Source: Nereocystis luetkeana
Lineage: Eukaryota > Sar > Phaeophyceae > Laminariales > Laminariaceae
Assembly (NCBI GenBank): GCA_031213475.1
Contig: JARUPZ010000035.1
Span: 2,207,453 to 2,271,452 of the forward strand
Direction: 5' to 3'
DNA length: 64,000 nucleotides
Position numbers and translations under genes: made by a program
Shown: one piece after another, positions 11,939 to 23,900 of the stretch
Position numbering within the stretch: the stretch's first letter is position 1
Layout: each line of letters opens with the position of its first letter
The notes under the pieces: generated by a model
Told to the model about the DNA's origin: nothing
Databases searched by the model: none
Seen by the model: only the letters and a program-made list of their open reading frames with translations

Positions 11939-14900
11939 ATGAGACGCCCGAGGCGACATCGAATGCTCCCAGCTAGGAGGAAGCTGAAGCGGCGCCTGGT
12001 GTTAGCCTCGATGGTTGCGTGCTCCTGTGTGTTTGGTGTGCTGTACGTTCTTAGTGACGCGGGGGGCAGGGCGGGCGGATGGGGAGGGGGTGATGGCGAT
12101 GGAAACAGTGCCGCGTTGCTCACGACGAGGCTGGTTGGGGCGGACGGGGTGAGAGGTGTAGGAGGAGGAGGAGAAGGCGGGGAAGGCGGGGTGGAGAGAG
12201 AGGTGGTGGGAGCAGACCAGATGCCAGAGCGAATACTCTCGTCGTCCTATTGCACGGACGCGGTCAACAACGGGGGCATGATGGTTTTGTACATATGTGG
12301 TGTTTTGTACTGCTTCCTGGGGCTGGCGATCGTCTGCGACGAGTTCTTCCAGACCTCTCTCGAGATTATCTCGGAGGTCCTCAGGTTGACTCCGGACGTC
12401 GCCGGAGCGACGTTCCTCGCCGCGGGGTCTTCCGCGCCGGAGCTGTTCACCTCTCTCGCGGACGCGTTCGGAGATGCCAACTCCACGGGCACCGGGACCA
12501 TCGTCGGCTCGGCGATGTTCAACATCCTCGTCATAGTGGCGCTGTCGGCGGCGGTGGCGGGCAAAAACGGGTCGTCGATTAACATCGACTGGCGACCGGT
12601 CTGCCGCGACATCATCTTCTACTCGTACTCCATCCTGGTCCTGGCCTTGGTGTTTCTAGACAGCAAGGTGCAGTGGTGGGAGGGGCTGATCATGACCCTC
12701 TCCTACACCGCCTACATCGTCTTCATGAAGTACAACTCGCGCATCCTGTCGCATTGCCAGCCCCCCAAGATCGGCATCACCGACGAGCAGCAACTGGCCG
12801 CGGGTGGGGGTGCGGCTGAGCCTGGAGACGTCGCCGCCGCCGTGGCAGCTGTCTCGGCCGTCAAACGGGCCTCGCAGGCCGGGGAAGAGACGGCGAAGGT
12901 GACCCCGCTCCCGCAGGGTAGCAAGGAGACTGCCCTCCCCACCACCGCTGCCGAGGAAGAAAACGGGGCAGAGCTGGCGGCGGCGGTGGCCCTCGTAGGA
13001 GCCACCGCCAACGCAAACCCCAGGTCCGGCTCCTCCCGCAAGTCCGTCACGCTCGGCATCCGCAAGAGGGTCGAGCGGAGAAAGAGCGGAGGGGCGGCCT
13101 TGGCGGACGCGGAGGTGGACGCAGCGGGAGACGTCGTCGGTGCCGACCAGAACCAGACGGCGGCGGACGAGGAGAACGGTGGGGGCGCCGCGGCGGAGCT
13201 AGCTGCGGGGGTGGGCGCTGCTGCTGCGCGGGAAGGGGCAGGAGGGGGGGAGGCTCCGGGGGGGACGACGACGGCCAAGGAGGGGGACGGGGCGGCGGCA
13301 GGGGGGGGTGAGGATGCGGATAAGCAGGAAGAATCCCGCTTCGCGTGGCCTGAGAAGCTCGTCGATCAGGTGGGTGGGGACGAAGAGGAGAAAAGAGCAG
13401 GCGCTAGGATACATGCGTCAACAAAACGTCTTCGTTCGGTCTCTCCTCTAGCTTTTTGCGAGATGTGTGTGTATGCACGGGTCTGAGCTGGATATATCGT
13501 ACGAATATATACGTGTGATAGGCATGATACGTACCTGATAAATATTTCACTTACGTACAGCAGTATGATCGTATACTCAGTCGACCGTGGAGCTCACGTA
13601 CGTACGGGTATGATTAATACCCGGAATATATATACAGAGTACAGGAGGTACTAAAGTATGTACCAGGTACCTGGTATTAATAGTACGTACTGGTACCAGT
13701 GTATACCAAGGATTTAAAGAAAGAACAGCAGCACTCTGACCAACATGTTTTAGGCGCAAAGGGGCTTTGTTTGGCTAAGGCGCAGTGCGGAGCTGTTGTA
13801 AGAGAGCCCACCAATTTGTCGATTATGATGTCGATGCAAATATTGCCATGGAGATCACCGTGGCACATAACTGAACGGACTGTACGTACTATCACACGTA
13901 CACTCTATCTCGGTGCCAAAGCTTCAACGTATTTCAAATGCGCATTACAACAGTCACCTTGGATCCAAAATCAAATCCTTGGTTATTATATGATCGTTCG
14001 TACCGGTAGAATATAACTATTTTATATTTCCCTGGTATGTGTGTACGAAACGACGTACCTGGTACATGTTTACTGCTGTAGTACAGCAGTACGTAGCAGT
14101 ATGCAAATGTGTAACCCATCCTGCAGCGTCCGAAAGCGCCATGTCCTCTCGCTTCGTATGTGGAGCATGGTGGGTGCGTTGTACGTGCGCGGCGCGTGGG
14201 TTGTCTCTTCTTGCGCTGTGAACGTTGTGCCGATCGGAACAGACAGCAGATAGATCACGATCTGTAGATCATCTATTAATATTAGATAGTATCCTGCCGC
14301 TACGCATGGTACCCTGTGTAGGATCTATGCACCACTGTAAGCACAGATCCAACCCAGAAAACGTGCAAGGTCGACCAGACTATACGGCTCCGACCCGGCT
14401 ACACGGATATAGGTCACACAGACCATGGAAATATCTTCCCTGATAGATCAGTAGTAGCTTATCAAGAGGGAATCGGCGGCATGTCCGATGTTGGGATCTT
14501 CTATCGCAGGTTACGTTTTGTTTTCGGTCATCGCTTCTTTTTTTTTTCTTTCTCCCAGCTCAACTCTTGGGGGGGGGAAATTCGCCTTACGTTCGTGGTA
14601 ACCTTCTGGGCAAAAGCCGCGATGTGTCATCCCTTCTACGATACCCCCTCTGTAGTGTAGTATTCCCATTTCACGTCGACTTTGATCGTATAGAGCTTGG
14701 CAACTCGTTCGAGCTCTCGCACTTCCCGCGACGAAATAAGAGTCAGGCAACAAGTATTTCGTACACCGACCAGACAGTGATAATTATTATCAATAGTACA
14801 CCAAGAGATCCGAACCTCAGCGCAGCCGCTAGTACGGGGGGCCATAGTAAATAGGACCAAATATTCATAGTAAAAATAGTGAAATATACAGGTTTTTGTT

Positions 14901-17900
14901 TTTACCGTAGGTCCTCTTTACTATGGTCCCCCGTAATAGTAAAGGGAGGGTGACAAATCTATCCGCTGCCAACATACCAGGTACTGCGATATTTTTTATC
15001 CGACACTACTCCACGAATATATTTTGTGGTGAACCCTGAACGCAGAAAAACGCCCCCCTCCCGCCGCCACGCCCTTTCGGTTCCAAAAGTCCCGAATATG
15101 TGCACCGTTTCCATACTAATATTAAGTTAAATTTCTCAGTATAATGCGGGAGGACAGAGTGATAAGAAGTTATGGCTCCACTTACTTTTGCGCGAAGCTT
15201 GAGAAAAACACTATTCATAGTTTTAATGTGCGCAGAACTTATAAATTGGCGTAGGATACGCTCCGTCTCACACACAATAAGAACTTACGTAAGAACTTGA
15301 GCCTCGGGGCCCAAACGGTGTTGCGTACTACAGCACCGTATCACTCTATCAGTAAATTCGTGGGTAGATGGGATGAAATGTCCACATACAAATGGGTCGA
15401 AATACCTCGGGACGGAGCGGTATAAATAGCACAGCGGCAACCGATGTATCTCTAGATCATGGCGGCACTGCTGCCGTAGAAGGCAAGCGTCGAGCCCGCA
15501 GGTTCCTGTCGAACGGTCTCTATCTCCGTTTGCCCCCCCGCTCTGTTGTTGTTGAGGCGTTTCTCTTTTTTCCCGGAAGGCAGTTTCTTGGTGCCCAATG
15601 TATGTACGGGTGAAACATTCCCTTGTTGTATCGTGCGTATTGGATCAAAACGCCGGTTTTGGTGCGCTTGTGTGCAGAAGAGGTTGTTCTGCTGTATACG
15701 TAGTGAGCTTAGTGAGCTTCCACAATGATGCTGGAGAAACGAACACCAGCCGCTCCGGCGGAGTCGCTAAAACTAGCAGAGCGTTTTTGAGCCGCTGCGT
15801 GTCCGCAATAATAATTGAATAAAAAAATAAAAAATAAAAAAGTTTGCCATCAGATCGTACCGCGTACGAATTCAATAATCATCGACCAACATGATACTGC
15901 TGTTGTAGGAAACGTCATCGGATTACCTATGAACACGTGCTGTTCTGTTTTGTTAGACCATTATTATTGAAGTAATTTTAGTCCGAAAGTTCCTGATATT
16001 TCAGGGAGGAGGGAGTGTACTTATGTCATACATGGTCGTGGCCGTATGACCATGGACCACCACACCCCTACAGTGCCGGCAGGAACCACGTCGAGGTTTT
16101 CGCCGTCCAGGCAGACACTTGCGTGCACCAAGCAAAAGGAGCGCCGGGGAGAGGGAGGGAGGGTTCCTGAAAGAAGAACGATGTATTAATACGTAAACGT
16201 TCTTGACTTTTTGATTTTACGCCCTCCGTTAGATATCCAGATTTAGACGTTTGTCCACCTTTCTGTCCTTTTTCCTTCGTGTTTCGCTTGAGTACAAAAG
16301 TAAATAAGAAAGTACAAGGAAAATCAGGGAAAAAAATGTGATGTGTTCGACAATAATGGTCCCTAGATTATGTTGTCGGATGCCGTCATCCGCCGATGGA
16401 GGAAAGAAAAACAAGCTGATGTGTTCTCCGACGGCTTCCAAGACTCTTGGCTCTTGGCAGTTGAACGCGACGGGGCCCGCTGTACCTGCCGACGGCGCCA
16501 CTTGCTAAGATCAAGGTCGGGACACTTTGTATCCCTGGACAGGTTTGCCTAAAAAGCCGGTACTCGTTGGTACTCACGTGTGTTGTTTGCACTGTAGAAG
16601 AAGAGCATCTTTAATTCCTTTCGCGCACGCGGAGACTGAGATCCAAGCTCGTGCCTCGCCGGGAAAATCCCTGAGTTTCCATCTAAGATACGCCTCGCAA
16701 GCACTACAAATACGATCCCAATACTTGAACCCAGGTAATTACCGGGCTTTCCGTCTCACCCAAGGCAGTATCATAACACCACCCAATCTTGGGGGGACAA
16801 TTTTTGTTTTTTTAGGATTCCGTGGTTTTGATGGCGTGTCCCTTTGTAAGTAAAGCACACGCTTCAAGCAGATTTTGGAATGTCCTGTTTACCACGCTCA
16901 AGATTTTACACAGTTAATAATCCTCTTCTTGGAAGATTTTTCGGAGGGGGGGTGGGGGGGGGAAGCGACGACGACAACAGCAACAACGGTATACTGCGCG
17001 ATTGGGGTTGGGGGGGGGGTGATATTCTTCAACATGGTGTCCGATTTCCCAATCCAAAGGGGGCCGTGCAGTACGACACGGGCGGGCGCAAGCAAGATTA
17101 TCCTGCCCGTACTCCCGTACTGTTGTGAGCGCTTCTCGCTGCTCGTAGACGGTTCAATGGTTTGACTACACCAAAGTCACCAACCATTGTTCTGGTCGCT
17201 ATTTTAGGGTGGGGGGGCGAACTCATTTGTTGCTTACCTTAGTCATTTGACCATTGACCACGCATCCCTTTCGAGACGGAACACCCTTCCTACTCCTAGT
17301 AGAGGCTATCTTAGGGGGGGGGGGGTTAAGACAACCATTGCCTTTCAGAGGCGTTTTTACGGTAGAGGTTTACCCCAAATTTTCCGAGGCTCCTGAGCGT
17401 GTGTGTCCCCCCCCCCCGAAGGTGTTAAACGAAATTTCAACGGGGGCAAACATATTTTGAATACGACTGATGCCTGGGGTGTGTGGGGCGTGCACATATA
17501 ATAATTACAGATATACCCCTACGATGCGCGGTACTGGCTGTACCTCCTTCGACTTGCGCCCGGCAAGAATGCCGTGGTGACTCAAAGTTTTTTTTTTCCT
17601 TTCTTTCCCAAATGTGATACCTCTACCGCAGAACGCCTCTTTGAGCAAGGTACGCCATTTGAGTGGTCTTCGAATGCCCCGTTTACCACGCCCAAGCTTT
17701 CACACAGTTAGCAAGCAGAACTATGCCCTTTATTTAGTTACGTAAGGCGCGCCCAATAAGCACACTTCGAATGCCCCGTTAGCCACGCCGGCAGGTCCGT
17801 CCGTGCAGCAATAAAAACGCAAAGCCTGCTGCTGCTGTGGCGCGGGACCACACAGTGTGGGCCAAAATTAGCTCTTGCTTGGTCGTGCAAATAGACCAAG

Positions 17901-20900
17901 TACAGTACACAGCACATACATGTGTCCTTACCAGGGTACTTCGTTTTGTTTTTTAGCGGCTCCTGAGTGGGTGTTAAAAAAAAAACTGAAAGCGCCAAGG
18001 CCAGGACCGACAGCCGTACACGGCACGGTTTGTTTGCGCCTTCGACACCCAACGACGCATACTACCACCTGGTGCGATACACATAGATAGGGGTACGCAA
18101 GACAACAACACCATTTTTTTTCCCCCCGAGGGGTTTCCCGGTTGAGGGGGTATAGGTACGTACACCCCTACCCAAACATGGTCGGTCGTCGGCCAAAAAC
18201 TAAGGTGTAACCCGATGGACTACCCAGCCCATCCCATGGCCTAAATTCACGTGAAATTTATCCGCCGCCGCCGCCGCGAAAAAAAAAAGGTGCTACGAAC
18301 GAACCCGTACTGCTACACACATATATATACCGGTATGTATATCGTACGTACGCCAGTACGCGGTGACAAGTAGTGTTGAGAATTTGGGAGGTAGGAATTT
18401 CAGGCTGATAACCTTTTTTTTTTAATTTTCATCCAAGAATTTACAGCTGTATGTATATAACTACCGGGTACCTGGAAAATATTTATTTGTGCTTAGCGAG
18501 GAACGCCACTCTATATATTATAAATGTACAATGATTGCCTTTAACCCTTTTAGAACTGCAGTCCCGTTTTGGGGAAAAACCATTCAAATTTCAAGTAGTT
18601 TGTCCCCAAAACGGGACTACGGTCCCAAGGGGGTTAGGAGCCTCAACGTTGACATCACAACAAGCCGCGAGCCAAATTAGCCAAGGTACATGGGAGATTC
18701 CTAGCTGTGCTGTCGCGCACTGTACATAAGTAATATTTTTCCCGCTTAGTATTCGGGCAGCGCATGGAACGGATGGTGAGATTGATCCCCAGCTTTCATT
18801 TTTTTGTACCTGCGTAGAACAAAAAAGCGGGATGTGTGCGTGCACGAGCACAACAAAAAAAATGGTATTGCCTTCATGCCATTGTAGTAGATTTGTAGCC
18901 GGCTTGGAAGGCATTTTCCGCTCCACAGGGGATCGTTCACTGCTCTATACCTCTTCGTATATACCAGGTATATTAATAGCAGGGTGCACAAAAAAAAACA
19001 CAAAATCAGAGCGTGTCGTAAGAGAAGAAGAGCCCTTTCAACCCTTTTAGGCCTGCAGTCTCGTTTTTGGCACGATACACTTAGAATTTGAGTGGTTTTT
19101 CCCCAAAACGGGACTGCAGTCCTTAAGGGTCAAGGGTTAATCGGGAGCGACCGGTTTTGGTTCTGTTGAGGTATTTTTACTCTGGGACAGCCCTGAAACG
19201 ACGTTTGTTTTCTCTTCTCGTCACGTCCGGCCAATCAATGAGCGCAAGGTGTAACTGCCGCTATATATATGTATACATGTTTGTAACTGCCGTCAACTTC
19301 TGTGCATTTATTGAAGTTGTGGATAGTCGTATACTACTTTTACGGGGGGGCATAACTAATAGGACCTATGGTATGCATAAAAACCTATTTAACCATTTTT
19401 ACTAACATTATTTGGTCCTATGATATACTAACTATGGTCCCCCGTAATAAGAGGAGATGGATCTCGATCGGCGGTCGAAAAATCCGGCTTCAGCTAGCCT
19501 AAAAGGGGTACAGGGTGCATTACCTTTTTTTTGTGGGGTGGAAACTATGAAACTATTCATAGAAGAGACACGCGATCTCTCGTGGTTAGCAATACAGTTG
19601 CTGCACTACACAGTATGGGACCCATGAGCGAGAACAAAAAACCAGGCCGAAATTGAGCCCCATTTTCTGGGGACGCTACAAGCGAGTACGAGCATGTACA
19701 CTACTTGTGCTTGGTATATACTGGTACCGGACAGAGGTGTTGTCGGTATGTTATTGTTATTAGTTGTATTGTTTGTTTGCGGCAGGAAACTTGAACGTGG
19801 GGAGCGCCCCCACAAAAACATTCCTAGAACGCTGAAGAACGCCAAGGGAAGCCATACCAGGGAACCTGTAGAAGTGTGCACAGTAACTTTAAACTCCTTC
19901 GGGATGGTCGGTGTCACTTTTTTCCCGGTTGCTTGCTTGGTGGCCACGTACTGTTTTTTTGTTCTGTAGCCTTCATTATTTTGGCTTTTTGTATGTTTGC
20001 CGTTCTTGCTCGGTGGCTGTACGTACGTACGTACGAGTGGCTCGTGCGAGGAACGAACGCCGACCGCTCCCTTTTTAGCTTGCGACACCCTCTGGATTTT
20101 CACGTCAACCACAATCTGTTATAAGGATTACCCTGGGCTGGGTAATCGATCGGTCTTTTGCCCCTATAGCTCAGTAGGTAACACCTTCACAATACACCTT
20201 CACAAATCTCGAAGGGGAACCTTGTAGTGCACTATTAAGATGTGCTGGTATGTATGTCACGGATAGGGTAAGACGTATCAATCGTAGACCTCGGAACATG
20301 CATGCAAGGAAGGATGTCATATGTCTCAAAGTCACGAATGAAAGATCCCACCGAACTAGGTCTCGGGTTGATAAGAGATCCGCAGCATGGACCGTGTTGA
20401 CCTCTCCCCTCAGGGTATCGACGTTTTCCTCCAGAATCGACTCGATCAGGCCCGGTCTTTGTGACCACCTGCGGTGTCACTCTGAGCACATTGATCCTCT
20501 TGGGTCTGGCAAAGCTTTGCTAAATACACGAAATAACTCTGCTCGGCTCACGTCAGCCGAAACGACGGCTGCAAGGCACCCTCCCTTCGGGAACTCTCCA
20601 CGGCGGCTTCTCTGCAACTCCATCGGTTCCCACGGCGAGCGTACGAGTAACAGTACTCTGAAATTATGCTCATGATTGGTGTCAGTGTAAGGTTTCATAC
20701 CCTGGCTCAGGGTGATTTTTTGTAAACCGGCGGGCCCATACGACTGTGCCTTACAAGCGCAACAAGTATGTATGTCGCTGTGTATAGAAGGAACCCCCGC
20801 AGCAGGATATTTGCAACCTCTGTCATCAACCTGTTTGTGTGCGTTGGTGGCACTTTCTCGCACTGTTTTTTGGGCGCAATGCAAACAAAAATAGTAGGTA

Positions 20901-23900
20901 CCACTTTTGCCGAGAATATAATCTACGCTTAATCTTCACATCAGAGTCCAAACGGTTATTATATTTCCGTCCAAAGTGGTATAAAATTTTAGGGAGCGTT
21001 ACGGCGGGCGCAAACGCAGCTCGAAAAAAGGGGTATCTGTTTTTCGGCGGCCGCCAAAATTACAAACTCGCCTTTCGTTCTTCGGTACGCCACGGATGAC
21101 CAGGGATTTCCCCCGGGTGTCCCCTGACGATCACAGTTCGACAATGTTCTTACGATTGGAGCAAATACAGCAAATAGAGTAGACAAGCTGAAAGTTGGCA
21201 CGGAAGGGAGGTAGACTTCGAGCATGGGTTTCCTTTTGTTTCCGAGGTTTTCTTCTTTCGGGAAAGTTATGAGTGATCCATGTTGAAGATCATGCTGCAC
21301 ATTGTCGGATGGCAAGAGAAATGATAATAATTGTTGTTGTGTTTGCCATCCTCGATAACGCGCAGGCAGCATGATGAGTTCAACATCGATCTCTCAGAAA
21401 CACGTCCCGGCAAAAGTTCTGAGGCGGAGGAAAATCGACGTATGTAAATATATATAGACCGGTTTACTCATGGCCCTAGAGAGAGAGAGAGAGCAAAACA
21501 AAACCGTTCGTTTCGGGGATGGTGGTTAATGGCTTCGTGTAAATACGCTTTTCATAGGAGACCGCCGTTTTTCACAGTGTCCACGTGTAATCAGCTACAG
21601 CCTTACAAGTAAGAGGTGTGGGAGTGGGTTGTGAAGCGCCGCATCTTCGATTATTCCCCGACTTCGCCAGATTAGTTTTGTTCGTGCCTGAGCTTTTTAT
21701 GAATCTGCAAATACAGCCCTTCAGGGTGGGCTAGTGTTATGGTATTCCCTCGCCCTATTGGAGCATTTGATTTAAAGCAAGCGTCTCCTCACCATACTTG
21801 GCAGGCGTTATCGCCTGCCTTTCTGATGGATGCCTCGCCCCTTCCTTCAGAAGACATCTGGTGAGGCAAGCGGCAACTAATACTACTGTAGAGCCTATAA
21901 CTTCTAAGATCATAAAGCACCTTGTATGAGTGACCAGAGCAGAGCTAAAGACATCACCTGTTAGCAGTAGTCGGTCCCTTGGTACACGTAACATTGGCCC
22001 CTTGACTGACCACCCCTCGGCACTAAAAATAGTGCAATAAGGCCAAAGGAGGCTTTGACGGTATAACCCTCTTGACTGACCGCCCCTTGTACTAAAACCA
22101 GTATAATAAAACCCAAACATTCTTGACGGTTTAACCCCCTTGACCGACCGCTCCCTAAACTGAAACCAGTACCATAACAAGGCCAAAAAAGGCCTGGATG
22201 GTTTGACCCCTTAACTGACCGCCCCGTACATTAAAACTAGTATAATAGGCCCGAAAGGGTCGTTGACGGGTTGGCCCCTTGACTGAATGCCCCTGCATGA
22301 AAATTAGTATCATAGGGCAAAAAAAGACCATGACAAAAGACCTTGACTGTTTGAACCCTTGACTGACCGCTCCTACACTAAAAATAGTATATCGGAGATG
22401 CCAGGAGACGGCGGTTTGACCGCTTCACTGATCGTCCTCTACACTAAAACTAGCATATTCGGGCCAAAAGAGACCTTGACGCGTCCTAAAAGACCGGTCT
22501 CCTATGGCACCACTCTGGCCGAGAATACAGTCCCCATTCGGACTCTGAATTGACCATCAAACGGGGGATTATACTCCCGTGGCGCTATTTTTCTTCGCTC
22601 CTTTTAGGCAGGCCGGGGAACGATCACGATCGAATTTGTCGTCCTGTGTACGTGCCGTAGCGAGCAGGGGGGAGAAGAAGAGCCTGATTTTGTTATGGCC
22701 CCGGATCTGAGCTATACGGCTGTACCAGGTATATTTACGACGTAGGTAGGAGGGAAAGATAAAAAAAATGGCGGAGAAAATAAATGGGAAGGAAAAAATA
22801 TACCTACCACGGGTCGGGTAGTGTGGTATATGTACCATTCTGTCCGTAAATTTAGGGACGGCCTTCTGGGCATTTGTGTGAAAACCTACCGAACGATCTC
22901 TAGATTTGCTGTGGATGGGCGGAGTGGTGATACTACAATACGGAGCTGCGGTGCACGCCGAGTACAGTGCACGCATGGCAAGGTTTCCCCTTCGAGGCAT
23001 TCGGGCGTGGAATGATTTTATGCAAGGTGGCATCCTATGCCGTTTTTATGTCACTGAACGGAACGAAAAGCCACACCAGTCGCAGAAAAATCGAAGTCTA
23101 TACAGCCCAAATGACGAAAGGGATAACGACCAGCAAGAGAAAATCGGTATATATAATGTACTTTGTATTTACGCACACGCGGAAGAGGGACGCGCATGGC
23201 CGATAATCGACACGATTTTGGCCTAATCCCATCACAAGAACAGTATGTTTCTATTTAGTTAGGTAGGTCTTCAGTAAGTCTAGCTACACCCACTGTAGAA
23301 GAACGCTTGGCAGTTCTTTCCCACTGGCCATCAATCACCTGGTGGCTTGCGACACCTCCAGTAATTTTGAGCGCTAGAGGTATTTACAGCAGTGGTCCTT
23401 CGGCGGTGATATATGTATATTTTTTCATTTCGGAACGACCAGCTGTGTGTACCATGTTGTGACCATCATAAGCATTTTCCCGGCGGGCACGTGCACACAT
23501 ACGCAAGAGGCTCCTCTCCTCAGCAAGCGCTTTGTTCGGTTTTCTGTCCAGATGGAGAGAGAGGTACACAGCGGAGCTCTCGCGGGCAAAGCCATCCTTG
23601 GGCCCTTGTTTTTATCCGCTCTTGTGTTTATCTCGAACAGAAGTATAGATGTACAATATGTATCTCACGTCATGACGATGTTCGGTTCTCCCCCCCTTCC
23701 CCCCCCCCCCCTCCATCGGCTGGTGGCATTCAGTTTATTCAATGGATCTATCCACTTGTCACACATATTATATTCTTAAACTACCTCGGTTTCATTCTGC
23801 AGGGCTCTACTTCCGGATTGCACCTCGCACTTGAAGCCCGTTCAAAACCTACACTTTTAAAAACAAAAGTATAAGAAACACCCTGACAGTACTTCCTGAA

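Noticed and set aside
21985..22490. CRISPR-like array (regular repeats with variable parts)
   Set aside because: The whole 69-base unit repeats with drift, there are no unique spacers, and this is eukaryotic intron sequence.
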